DNA from: Microthyrium microscopicum
Taxonomy: Eukaryota > Ascomycota > Dothideomycetes > Microthyriales > Microthyriaceae
DNA: 64,000 nt
Reading direction: 5' to 3'
NCBI GenBank assembly: GCA_010405405.1
Contig: MU004230.1
Location: 3,307,744 to 3,371,743, forward strand
Shown piece by piece: positions 49,398 through 60,247 of the stretch (within the stretch, counting starts at the first letter, position 1; every line of letters starts with the position of its first letter). The notes beneath the pieces were generated by a model. The model saw only the letters and a program-made list of their open reading frames with translations. It did not search any database and was not told the DNA's origin. Both the position numbers and the translations under genes were made by a program.

Positions 49398-50431
49398 TCA
49401 GATATCAGTGTCCATACCGTCCATTCCACGAGCCTTGTCGACGTCCATATCGTTGGCCCCACGACCGTTGTCAACGTCCATGACATTAGCTCCGTGATCG
49501 TTGTCGACGTCCATATCATTAGCCTTGTCGTGAGCGGCCTGAACCAGAGCGGTATTGCTAAGCCAGTCACAAATGCGTCCTCCAACCTCACTATCGATCT
49601 GCTTGAAGTGTGGAAGAGCACTGAATCGAGTCTTCTCACCACAAGCCTTTGCCAGCTGTCCAGCCAACAAAGCATCCGCGTGGAGATCGAATGGCACTTT
49701 GCCCAACCACTCAAGGCGCATACCTCGACTATCGGACAATTGGCTCTGGCGGTCGTACCAGTTAGGCAGCGGGACAGTGCTTGGAGGGAGCTTGAGGCGC
49801 GCCTTTGTAGCAATTAGAATTGTCGATTATGTGGTAGGTGACGAAGAGCTTACATATCCTAGGATAGTTTGGAGCTTTTTTTTCTGCCAATGGAAGATGA
49901 GGAATACGTGCTGGTGCTTGTTGAACGCCTCCCGTAACTCCTGTTCGGTTCGTCGATTTTGAGCCCATAGTCCGTCGATCATGGACTCCTGGAGAACTTC
50001 TACATTCAGAGGTTTGACGATGAAGAAGGCTATGTCTGTGGATCCTATGACAGGCGGTGAGTTAGCATACTGTCAAGATCTTACCAGATTGCGGCATATC
50101 ATTTGCAATATGTGTGGGCCCAGGAAGCTAGATCAATCGCTTTTCCTTGATGGCTATTTGACTATCATAGCGCCAATGATGCCCATCAGACTACGCGGAA
50201 TGGTTGACTCTTACCTTGATATTGAAAGAAGGAGGTGATTGGTGAGCGTGACCGAATGGTGCTTTCTCGAGATTGTGGAGAGCGCGATCGCCCATGGCGT
50301 CTCATGGTCGAGGTACGGGGAGATCTCTCGCGGGTTCGTGTCGCTAAGGCTTTGGATTTCTTCTTTTGTGGTCCCTCCATAGGAATGTTGCTTTTGTGCA
50401 TATCCTTCAACGGTTGAGCGGAGCGAGGCAT
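49398..50431 (-). CDS. YTH-domain RNA-binding protein, small
   Basis: Likely reader of N6-methyladenosine or related RNA marks; 270 residues. Exons 50216-50431 (ending at 50215 with one base of the next codon), 49854-50044 and 49398-49802; introns 170 and 51 bp. An RS/SR-rich basic N-terminus (SRSPQSRESTIRSRSP) of about 65 residues precedes the domain. YTH-like features: AFFIVKPLN, the GLWAQ Trp (cage position), NEAF-like LREAFNKH, VFLIFHW, then GYARLKLPP across intron 2, RLEWLGKV and a C-terminal DSEVGGRICDWL. The tail has an 11-residue repeat rich in DVDN. The domain is divergent, so m6A binding is inferred. A second unlike YTH gene lies at 60.2-61.4 kb. Confidence 0.72.
49401..49529 (-). 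repeat. 33-bp coding repeat (11-residue DVDN repeat)
   Basis: About three 33-bp units encoding NDMDVDNDHGA-like, NVMDVDNGRGA and NDMDVDKARGM form the acidic C-terminus of the YTH protein. The reading frame stays open through all copies. Confidence 0.8.
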
Positions 50432-50625
50432 GGTAGCGAGGTGGTGGTGTCGGATGGAAGTTGAGGAGTAAAACTAATAACTTTGGTAGCAAGAAAATAT
50501 CAACTTAAAGCCATTTCTGGTGACGGAGTGCTCTAGTGACTGCAAGGCAAGTGGCGACACCTCGTCGCAAAATCGATCTCAAATCTGGGGTGGAAGGTAT
50601 TGATTTGCTAGCAAGCAAAGTCAAT

Positions 50626-52074
50626 TCACCTCTTTCGTTCCCAAGCACCAACGCGGTCAGTCCAGTCCACCCTTAGGTGTTCCACCTTATCCCATATGGT
50701 CTTTGCCAGTTCAGTGAATTCGCCCGTCTCCTTGTCTTCCTCACCCTCCAATCCCCAGTAGTCCATGTGTGTCGGAATAACGCGCTCCTTGCCCCAGCGA
50801 TTGCACCCGCTTCCCCACTTGATTTTCTTTGCATTGACCTTCTCCAGCAGCTCATCAGACTCCATTGCAAGCCAAACAGGCGCAGTTGCACCTTTGTGCG
50901 CAGTATTGACGTGCCATTTGCTGCCAAAGAATCGAGCTAGGTAAAAAGCTATAAGCTGTAGGTACGTCACGATGATTGGGAGCGGCAAAATTGAAGTGAG
51001 ACAAATGCCTGGGTGCGAAAGATACATGACAGGCGGGATCGTCTCCTCGTTTCGTCCAGAATGCGCACTGGAAGGCGAAGAAGTAGCATCTTTAGACGAA
51101 ACGAATACCATGCTCTTCTCGATATCATCTTGACTATCATTTGTGCTTGTGGGTGTGAAGAAGTCCTGTACCCTGCTCTTAAGCTCCTCTTTTTGTGATC
51201 CAATAGCCACCAAGTCTGTAACGACCTTGCTGCTCTCGTAGGCATCTAGTGTTTTCAACCCCTGAAAGTCATCGGACTCCAGAAATCTAGCCTCTACTTG
51301 ATTTGTGCTGCACCACACCACTCGACTTCGCTGCACACCGGCTAGAGGACCACGGTTGAGTAGGCTTGCGACTTCATGGACAAAGATGTAATGCCCAAAG
51401 AGATTTGCACAGAACACTTCTCCCAGTGGCGGTTCATCTCCTTTTTGTCCACCAAGGAGTTGCTGTTTCGTAGCCAGGCCCATGGTGCTTTTCTTATACG
51501 CAGGCTTGCCTACGAGCGCTACAACGCCTTCAGTATAAAATTGTCGCCATGCACCCCACCAGTCCAGTCCACTCCAGCCACCTATTCCAGCATTGCAAAT
51601 GAGGACATCTAGACGCGGTACGCTAGCAGCAAGCGCGCGAGCGGCGGAGAAGACTGTGGGTATAGAGCATAGATCGAGAAGAATCGGATCAATGGTTACG
51701 CGTTGAGAAAAGAGTGCTCGAGCATCTGCTGTTGGGGATGCTGGCGGTGTAGAGGGTGGCGTGTAGAAGAACAGTTGTTCCTTGATGTTGCCGGCTGCTA
51801 ATGCCTCGATGTGTTGCTGCAGGGACTCGACCGTTTCAATGGCTTTAGATTGGGAACGAGTTGTAGGTATCAAATGAAGATGTTGGTTCGCGGGCCGCGT
51901 GAGAAGGAAATTCGTAATGATCCGAGTACAAATGGCATAGCCGACTCCACTGTTGAACTCAACTTAGCTTGGTAGTTGTTTAATGTGAGTTAAAGGGCTA
52001 GCATACCTGTTAGCCCCGGTAACGAGTACATATAACGTGTCGCGATCTCCGCTATCTTTCGTTGGCGAACTCAT
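50626..52074 (-). CDS. erg27: 3-keto-steroid reductase (sterol C-4 demethylation)
   Basis: ER-associated short-chain dehydrogenase that reduces the 3-keto group during C-4 demethylation in ergosterol synthesis, working with Erg25 and Erg26. Exons 52007-52074 and 50626-51949, intron 57 bp; 463 residues. Splicing completes the cofactor motif VTGANSGVGYAI (residues 18-29). NAGIGG lies near residue 142 and the catalytic YxxxK in DAYESSK (Y260, K264). Length and inserts (for example LDWWGAWRQFYTEG and the low-complexity stretch before PPVMYLSHPG) match fungal Erg27 rather than generic SDRs. A hydrophobic segment (LPLPIIVTYLQLIAFYLA) could be a membrane contact. Confidence 0.92.
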
Positions 52075-53744
52075 GTTTCTGGTCTAATGTCATATATTCA
52101 TTTCCAGTTGTAAAGGTAAAGGTCAGCGTTTCTGGACGTTCTGTTCAAATGTTTGATATCTGGGGGTCAAGAAAACACGCTACGATCAACAATTCTTGGC
52201 AATAATGCACGGCCCATGCAAGGCTGCAGCCTTATGGGTTCTAACTTCATCCGTTCAGACATGCCATGATCAGCGTAAACATCGAGGAAAGTATCTACTT
52301 AGGCAACATCTGACATGTTGGGATCGGGACAAGCAAGGTGGCAGAGCGATTTTCTTAGCATCTGGTGGTTCGTTCCGTTGATTTATCATAATTCTGAGCT
52401 TGAAAGTTTATATCGTATTGTTATCGAATATTATGGTAGCCATCGAGTGTGATGGGAGTTGGACCGCATGACCGAATGCTTTGTTAAAGCAGTAAATGAG
52501 AATTATGGGCTGTTTCCTCGGACAGTTAGTGCTCTACTACGGTATAGTTCGAGGTTACTTTGGGTATTATTCATTTTGATATGAGACTCAGAGGCTAAAA
52601 TTGAAATAGAATAAATTTGAAAATCATTTGGGAGTAAAAGAAAAATAATGAGAAATGCGACAGCTTGAAAGTTAGGAAGTTGTTTCCTCTTTATATTCAG
52701 AAGCTGGGAATTTACAATAAACTTTTGGGCTCGTTTCTTGATAAATGTTATCAAAAAACATTGCTACCACTGTTGGTACTAAGTTCCCGAGCTAGCCGCA
52801 TTGGGTGTTCAAATACAATACGTGGGAGTTGGCTATTCAACATAATGTGGGAGATGGCAGTGAGTGACACGAGGGCTTTATGCATTCAACATGCTCGAAC
52901 ACCCAGCTCCCTCGGGGTCAGTCTATGGTCAAGATCTTCGTTGCGGTGAGAAGAAGCGTCAGCTGAACTTGCCTACATTGCTTGGACATACCGACCATAA
53001 TGTGCCAGCAGTGGCTGGTGGTTCTACTCCATCTGAAAGCCTGAATAATTGCAATTGCAATAAATAAATTCTTTTTTTTTGCTTCCTAATAGCTCAAAAA
53101 AATTCGCTGAGCCTTTTCAATCCCTTCGATGCCTAATTTAAAAAGCTCATGAGCTCTTTTTGGTAGCGAAGGTAGATATGTATCTCGTTTTCGAACTGGA
53201 GCCTTGACCTCCAAGTAGACTGTCTGGTCACAGTCGTCGAGGAAACTATGCTTCCGACCGTAGTATACTAATTTTTACACAGGATATATCAACTCTAACC
53301 TATCAGAGCAGACATCATTGAAAAATGCACTATATTTGGATCTACACCAGGATGAGATCCTTTATTGGCAAAGGATTCAACAAAGAATCTCTTGCTACAA
53401 TACTGTCATTGGATTCTTTGATCCCACGAACAGGCATTTGTGTGACTGCGCCCCTCTCAAGAGACAGGGCCCTGGTACAGGCTGCAAATTAGGCTCATGA
53501 TACTGACTCTTCGCCTTGAATGTTGTGCAATGGGTCTCCGTCTGATTACGGCTCTTTCTTAAGTCGGCCTGTAAGACCATTTGCTGCAAGACGCTTGGAT
53601 ACCTCGTACCGCTATTCGGCGATACCGTGCGACTAGACTGCCTCAGCGCTTTGACAATACTCTAGACCTCGCCCCGCGCGCAAACAGAGTAACCTGATTG
53701 TATGTCCCCATTATTTTCACTGAGCATCATACAAATCTCTAGCT
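52075..53744. other. gene-free stretch
   Basis: About 1.7 kb, with only short frames. It contains the ERG27 promoter near 52075-52300. A poly-T run lies near 53074. No gene supportable. Confidence 0.4.
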
Positions 53745-54901
53745 ATGCGTAGCTTTACCCAAATGGCGCTTTATTTGAATGTCTTTCCCAGCCATATCTT
53801 CGCGGAGGCATCTAGCGCCGGCCTTGGACTTCAGGTCCCGCAACCAACTATGAATCAGACAGCAATCTCGCAAGGACCATGCGGTAGTCAGATAATCAAT
53901 TGGCAAGATAATGCACTGGCTTGGTTCTCTGTAGGAGGCGATACTGTGTCTTTTAGCGTACAGTCATCCCAGGCGGCGGTAGATGTAGTTGTGCGTGGAA
54001 CGGTAGATGCTGTGGGAAAGAATTGGACCACAATCGCAGGGCCGCTGCGTTTGAAGCTGGATTCCAGCGGAAATACTACAGTGTGTGCTTTGGCAAATGG
54101 CACAGACAAGGGATGGATACCTGAAGGTTACGGAACGATTCAGATAATTGCTGCCACAGAAGTTGGGCTTCTATATTCGGTATGATTCCAACCACTGTGC
54201 CCGAAACAAGTGCGAGCTGATGTGGATAGTGTGCAGCAGTAAAATTTCGGCAGGAACGCAACGACCGAATGCCTTGGCCATGTAGAGGCTCAATTTCAGA
54301 TGGTTATGATGTAACTCAGGGAGAAATAGAAGCGGACTCCACGTTTACTGGCTTCCAAAATATTCCCGACAATGGCTATCAATCAACCGGTGCCTTACTC
54401 ACACCTCCAGGTATGCCAACGATCATGAGCGCTCTATCAAGCTAATGAAACCTAGATCGAAACGGTACTTTTGACCCGAGTCCCATAATAGGAAAAGCCG
54501 CGACTGGAAGAACCCTCATGATCGTATTTGCGACCGTGGGCGGCTTCGCACTTGTATTTGCGTGCCTCTGCGCCGGCTGGACAGCCTGTGTATACAGAAG
54601 AAACCGGAGAGGTCACGGTCAGCTTGATGATGTCGCTATACAACAAGGACAGGCCCTCAGAGAAGCACGAAACCCTACTACGAACACTCCAGCTGGTGAA
54701 TACTACGCTCCACAGAATAGTCAAGGCATCGAGTTTTACGCTCCGAGACTATCGCCGAGACAAGTAACGACAGCGCCGTCTGGTACAGCAGCTCAGCAAG
54801 ATTCAAATGCGGCTCTTTCTGGACCGTCAAACCAAGAAAGCCCAACTCGTTTCTCGCAGTTCAACTTCTTGAGAAGATGGAAGCCGGCTCATAACTCTTG
54901 A
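53745..54901 (+). CDS. BIM1/X325-like extracellular protein with membrane anchor
   Basis: Three exons, 53745-54179, 54230-54410 and 54456-54901, introns 50 and 45 bp, 353 residues. The first domain (about residues 25-155) has the pattern of copper acquisition factor BIM1-like/X325 proteins: GPCGSQI, GGDTVSFSV, NWTTIAGPL, a GWIPEGYGTIQ stretch and LLYSCAAVKF, with Cys residues in the expected spots. A linker leads to one transmembrane helix (MIVFATVGGFALVFACLCAGW, trimmed here, about residues 223-245) followed by a basic stop (RRNRR) and a 100-residue cytosolic tail. Unlike classical X325 proteins I see no mature N-terminal His for copper, and the signal peptide is weak, so an extra 5' exon is possible. 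Function unknown. Confidence 0.6.
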
Positions 54902-55865
54902 CCAATATCGCCCGTTCCCTTTAAAAACGATCCACATAAACGAACTCCATAGCTTTAGTTGTCTGGAGAAACCAATCAATGCTTGACTGGAATACCTACC
55001 TAGTTTCGGCCCATGTAGCAGGCTCACAACTGATCAAAAAACTAAATGGCGCGCTCCGATCGATTGTGGCGTCTACCATCGTACCTAATAAGGAGTGTAG
55101 AGCATACTCTCTGATTCACACCGTCTTCGATATTTCACAACAGGCTGTTGCGGAACTCTGGAGAAATAATGTAATCGATAACAGAGCATTCCTAAAGAAA
55201 GCCACAGAAGCTGATGAGAGCACGTTACTCATCCGGTCTATTGGAAGCTTTACATTCGAAGACCAAAGTGATGCCTGTGTATAATTGGAGGAAGCACAAG
55301 GTCTGCAAAGGTGCTTAGCTATTTGCCCTAGGGAGTATATTTACAACAGCTATGAAGTAGCTAGATTGGGTAGCCTTTTGATAATGCACTCAATGCAATC
55401 GTGTCATAGCAAAATATCTTGGGGGGATAGGTACTGACTGGTAGAAGCAGTCAAACTCAGTGTGAAGCTTATACACGGGCTGCGCAACGCGTCCTCCGAA
55501 TATATCGCTCCTCCGATGAGCTTGAGTCTTCAATCAAAGCATACAGATGCAGCTATCTTATAAGATGAGCCCCAGCATCACCAATGGCCATGACTCTGAA
55601 GCTGTCCTCCATAACTTCATCTCATGTAGTACAAGCAGCGATGCAACCACAACCATCGCCTTCCTCAGTCCCATATCCCTAATCCTGTAGCTGCGCCTAC
55701 TGTTCCACGCCCTTCAAAGACAAAGCAGGATCATATATATCATGTTCTCCATAATTCATGCTATAAATATTGTCGTCTCGTTTCTTTCCCGTAGTCTTCG
55801 GCACATGTGCAACAAACAAATAATCAATACTTCAGGTAAGTAAAACACAAACAGCGCAATGGACT
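54902..55865. other. gene-free stretch
   Basis: About 960 bp between convergent genes. An open frame at 54979-55284 (101 residues) has no recognisable feature and is not called. Confidence 0.35.
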
Positions 55866-58118
55866 CTATCGTTTGGAGTATTTCTGAGCGGTGACGACTC
55901 CAGCGATGAAGATCATCACCCCTGGTAGCCCATAAAGAAGGCCGATCATGAGGAGGAAAGCGATTATAAACAAGGTATGCGCTCCTATGTTGTGTTGAGG
56001 CTCCAAAATGGTCTGTTGGCCTTCAACAACACCAGGTAACTCATCATCTAGTGAGAGCTCCTCTTCGTCGTGAGGTTGATTTCGTTCGACTGAACGATTG
56101 CGAGCATATACAGCGTCAACAAATTCAGGTCCAATGAGAATTTCGCACAGGACTTTTGTCGTCATTTGGTCCCAACTCTCTTGCTCATCAACGGCTGACT
56201 CAATGGCTGCTTCTAATTGATGTGCAACGACTTGGCCGAGCTCAATGCTCTCGGAGGACTCAAGTTCATTGATTTCATCAACATCAGCATTGAGGATTGG
56301 AATCGCCTCAGATTCGACAAGCGGCTCCATCAAAGTTGTTCCATCCGCAGAGTCTGAAGTGCCCATGGGAACTACCGAAATAGGTTCATCAGAGTCCTGG
56401 CTGGCCATACTTGGCTGAGTAGGGTCGCCTAAGGGGACAGAAGACGACTCCTTTTCGTCTTCGGTCACTGGGCTGACTTCAGTAGTTGCTTTCGCTCCTT
56501 CGAGACCCGACACTCTATCAACCAGATGATCTCCGTAGATAAGAGCTGGAGAAGGGGTCTGCAAGAGTGGCTTCACAAGGGGCGACTCCTCTTCAATACC
56601 AAAAGCTGTGGATGTATCTGCTGCTGCCGTAGTATCTTCTGCAACAGTATATTTTGGTAACAATGAATCTTCAGTCTTCTCAATGTTATCCACATCCTCA
56701 AAAGTAGAGACAACAGGTTCGGCTTCTGTGTCAATTTCGTGTCCGTGAGCCGAATCGGTCTCCACGTCAGTTTCTTCGTTAGGCATGACTGTAACTTTGT
56801 GGCCTAGAAGTGATTCATCATCTTTCGACGATTGCGCGGGGGTGTATAAAGATGATAACGGCGAGGTTGAGGGACTTGACTCAAAGGAGTCGACGACTGC
56901 CTCCTTCTTGGGAGGAGTTGACCAAGATGCTTCAGGGGTGTCCTGAACAAGCTCCTCTTTGTACAGCGCATCTAAACCATCGATTGAGAAGTCATCCCCA
57001 GTATCAATGGCACTATATTCTTTTGTAACTGTCTCCTCGGCGGTTTCCGTCTCGTCAGTTCCAGAAAGGGGCTGTGGAACAGCCATTGGCTCCAAGAGGA
57101 GCGGTGGGTCGGGAAGCGAGTCGCCAACAAGGCTGTATGAGCCATAAACGGGCGCAACGGAATAAGAAGCGCTTGTTTCCTCTTCTACGTTGGAACAGTC
57201 GCTATAGTTCTCTGTTGGTTGAGTTGCGACCTGTTCTGAATATGCGAGAGTACGAGGGGACTCGACTGCTTCGTTTGATGGCTCTGAAGAGTCGGATAGA
57301 ATCTCCTGAGGCTCTGGGTTACCAGCTACGTGGATCTTATCGCCATTGGAATCGGTAATGGAGACTTCTAATTTCTGCTCTCGCACCATTTGCCGCTTAG
57401 CCTTACGAGACTTGCTTTTGTCCTTGCGCATACGAGAGAACAAGGCTTGAGCCTCAGGGGCCTCAGCTTGTACTTGAACACGCGCAACGTTGGGTTTCGC
57501 TTGCTTTGCATCCTTGATGGCAGCTTTTGGGGCCTTAGTGGGCTCTGATTTAACAGCTTGTGGGGTGACAGACACTGGCTTCGCCTTAGATTCCTTCGAC
57601 TTCGGTTCATTTGGGAGCTTTGGCTTTTGCGACTTCTTTGAAGAACCTAACTTCTCAAGAACTACATGCGGCTCACGGTGTTCTTGTCGGAGCTCAGCGA
57701 CGTCTTTGCGCATAGGTATGACATCCTTCATAAGCTTCAAAGACGAGGTGCGAGTTTTGGATAATATCTTTGGCAATTCGTGGAAAGGCGAGCGCTGTTC
57801 TGAGTGGCGAACAGACGACTTATGTTGGCTAGTGACAGCAGCAGTGGGCTTGGCCTGCTGGGGAAGCTCTTTTTTGCCCAATGCAGCAGCATAGGATTGT
57901 TCTTTCCGATAAAAGGAGGGCTCTTCAGCGGGTGCTTTTGCAAAATCGCAGTCCATGGACTGATTAACTTCAAGTGATGGTTCTGGAGTATGACTCGGAA
58001 TCATCATTTGAGGAAGATTTGGTTTTTGTTGCCCTCGGCCATTGCCACGTTTTGCAGGTTTGATGTAGTCAACCAAAGAACAAGTTGTCGATGGCGCGGT
58101 GAAATGAGTTGATTGCAT
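55866..58118 (-). CDS. long disordered protein with C-terminal membrane segment
   Basis: Single-exon open frame; the ATG at 58118 is preferred because the frame upstream to 58259 lacks protein-like character. 750 residues. N-terminal half: Lys/Ser/Pro-rich and basic (repeated KSKESKAKP-like and KAPKAAIKDAKQAKP segments). Second half: strongly acidic and Ser/Thr/Glu-rich, with no folded domain visible. A short ordered patch near the end (WDQMTTKVLCEILIGPEFVD) precedes a hydrophobic C-terminus (LFIIAFLLMIGLLYGLPGVM and following) ending KYSKR. The layout suggests a tail-anchored protein facing the cytosol. I do not recognise a family. Confidence 0.7.
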   Translation of the reverse strand: MQSTHFTAPSTTCSLVDYIKPAKRGNGRGQQKPNLPQMMIPSHTPEPSLEVNQSMDCDFAKAPAEEPSFYRKEQSYAAALGKKELPQQAKPTAAVTSQHKSSVRHSEQRSPFHELPKILSKTRTSSLKLMKDVIPMRKDVAELRQEHREPHVVLEKLGSSKKSQKPKLPNEPKSKESKAKPVSVTPQAVKSEPTKAPKAAIKDAKQAKPNVARVQVQAEAPEAQALFSRMRKDKSKSRKAKRQMVREQKLEVSITDSNGDKIHVAGNPEPQEILSDSSEPSNEAVESPRTLAYSEQVATQPTENYSDCSNVEEETSASYSVAPVYGSYSLVGDSLPDPPLLLEPMAVPQPLSGTDETETAEETVTKEYSAIDTGDDFSIDGLDALYKEELVQDTPEASWSTPPKKEAVVDSFESSPSTSPLSSLYTPAQSSKDDESLLGHKVTVMPNEETDVETDSAHGHEIDTEAEPVVSTFEDVDNIEKTEDSLLPKYTVAEDTTAAADTSTAFGIEEESPLVKPLLQTPSPALIYGDHLVDRVSGLEGAKATTEVSPVTEDEKESSSVPLGDPTQPSMASQDSDEPISVVPMGTSDSADGTTLMEPLVESEAIPILNADVDEINELESSESIELGQVVAHQLEAAIESAVDEQESWDQMTTKVLCEILIGPEFVDAVYARNRSVERNQPHDEEELSLDDELPGVVEGQQTILEPQHNIGAHTLFIIAFLLMIGLLYGLPGVMIFIAGVVTAQKYSKR

Positions 58119-60247
58119 CTTGGAATTGCGCTGAGTAGATATAGAGACGGTGATCAACAGATTGCGAGAGAGCTGGTATCTCAGTTGGAGAATAGTTGGG
58201 AAAAGCAATCTGGTCGCGAAGAGCAACGAGGAGATGAGCTGGGAGTGGACTATCAGCAAATGTTTCTATCGCGCTAGAAGGAGTTTTGTACTAGCAATGA
58301 AAAATTGCTTGGAAAGCTGGGTCAAAAACCTGGTGCTGAGGCAGAGATGTGGTGGAGAGACAATGATGGTTGAAGACGGTGTTTCGCTGTCGGGTTTTGA
58401 GACGTGGAAAAGCTGGAGGGAAGAAAGACAGAAAATCAAACATCTCGGAAACTTAAAAGGCAGAAGACATCATCTCCAGTGACAAGAGCGCGGCTGGTGT
58501 GCTCGAGGCATAGAGGTAGACAGCAGTGACTTTCTTTCACTTAACTTCCAGATCGGGAAAATTGAGTGCCTTTTGAACACCACAACAAACGGTCACCTAT
58601 ATCCGGTGACCCTCTCTGGTAGGTGTCGGCTCTCCATAGCAATATCATTCCGTGACCGTAAACGCGACAAATGGCCGATGCGGCTAATGAATGTCCTCTC
58701 TTCGTTGCATAACTTTCAAAAGTTCTGGGACAAGATCATTTTGTAGCATATCAGCCATCTTGTCTTGAAGGCAATAGCAAAAGGCAGAGTTAAGAGCGAA
58801 AGGAATTCGATATATAACGTCTTCCATATGCTGTAATGTGGTATAAATACCTACCTAGAAGGGCAGATATACTAGCATGGCCCTGGCGTTGGCCGAGAGT
58901 AGTCAGTTTTCTAGCTTGTAATATGGCGGAGAGAAATAATAACGCAGTTTTGCACCTCTATACGACATTGGACTGTAATAAGAACGTTCCGTTGAAGGCG
59001 ATGTAGCGACAAGAAACGAGGTGCCTTTCCATCGAAGATGATGGCTTCCCTCAACGCTACTGAACAGAAGATGCTATATACCCCATGGTACTCGGTTTCG
59101 TATCTTCACTTTGGCATCTTGTTGAAAATAAAACAAAAGTATACAGAGTGGTACCGCGTAGCATATGGTAGTCATGGCGCTTAACAGGAGCGTGCATGCA
59201 TTTTGCCAACGGACTCTCATTAGTGAGAGCGGCTGATCATTCATTGGCAGTTCCTGAAGACCTCTAGAAACGTTATGTCTCCTCGAACTTGATGGCTACC
59301 GCAGTACTCGATCAGACACGAAATCTACGGGGGTCATCGAGTGCAGTGGAGCATGGATGCTTTGGCTTCCTCGATCTTTCGCCACAGGAGGTGACTTGAC
59401 GTAGAGAAATCTTATCGTGAACTAGTCTCATACACCAACTTTCCATTATTGAAACCTCTAGACCTAGGACTTGGGGCTCCCTAGTGCAGTGAGAAGTGAT
59501 ATGCTCAACTCAGGCTGAAAAGACAACAAAAATTTTGATCTCGATATATATCAACATCTGACCGGTAATAGCTATTCAAGCTTCAGGGAAATGGTTAAAA
59601 TGAACTTCTTTTGAGTAAGGCCGTATTTGTTAATCGGACAATGATTAACATTGTTGTTTCAGGACAGTTACTTGTAACCAACATGCGCATTGTTACTCTT
59701 CGTTAGAGCACTAGTAGCGTGCAAGAAACCAAGATATGATATGCTATAGTGGGATAGATAGTACATGTTCTACGAAAACGAGAGCTTTAGTATGACTATG
59801 AAGTCAGTATCTCAGATGTGGTTATATTGCGAGTCGTGGGTAAAGACCTGTTGTTTAGGCCAAAGTTTGGGTACAAACTTCTCGGAAAGTCAGTTGTTAG
59901 GTTGTTTTTGACATCCTACCTAGAGTCTGATCAAAGAAGCCTTGACATCAAGTCCACTTCAGGAGGTAATTGCTCTGAACGCGATACTGCCGAGATTACT
60001 TCACATCTTTCAAATATCAGACCAAGCGCAGGCCATGGTCTCAAGCAACAATGAAGTGATTGAGTGGTTTTGCTCTATCTGCAATTCCCTAAAGGCCTCT
60101 ACAAAAAATCTGGAACTCGCGAAGCAATTCCAGATTTGTTTATACCGGTAGTAGGCCATTCTTGTAGAACCTCGAAGGTATCCAATAAAACTTACAATGT
60201 GGGTACAACAAAAGCCACATCGTGTCTTTACATAATCCGAACAAGAA
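58119..60247. other. 2.1-kb gene-free stretch
   Basis: No open frame with protein-like features on either strand; normal composition. It probably includes the promoter of the disordered membrane protein next to 58118. Confidence 0.45.

Noticed and set aside
54979-55284. Plus-strand 101-codon frame after the BIM1-like gene
   Set aside because: Has an ATG and a plausible composition, but no family, no splice context and a position in the likely 3' UTR.
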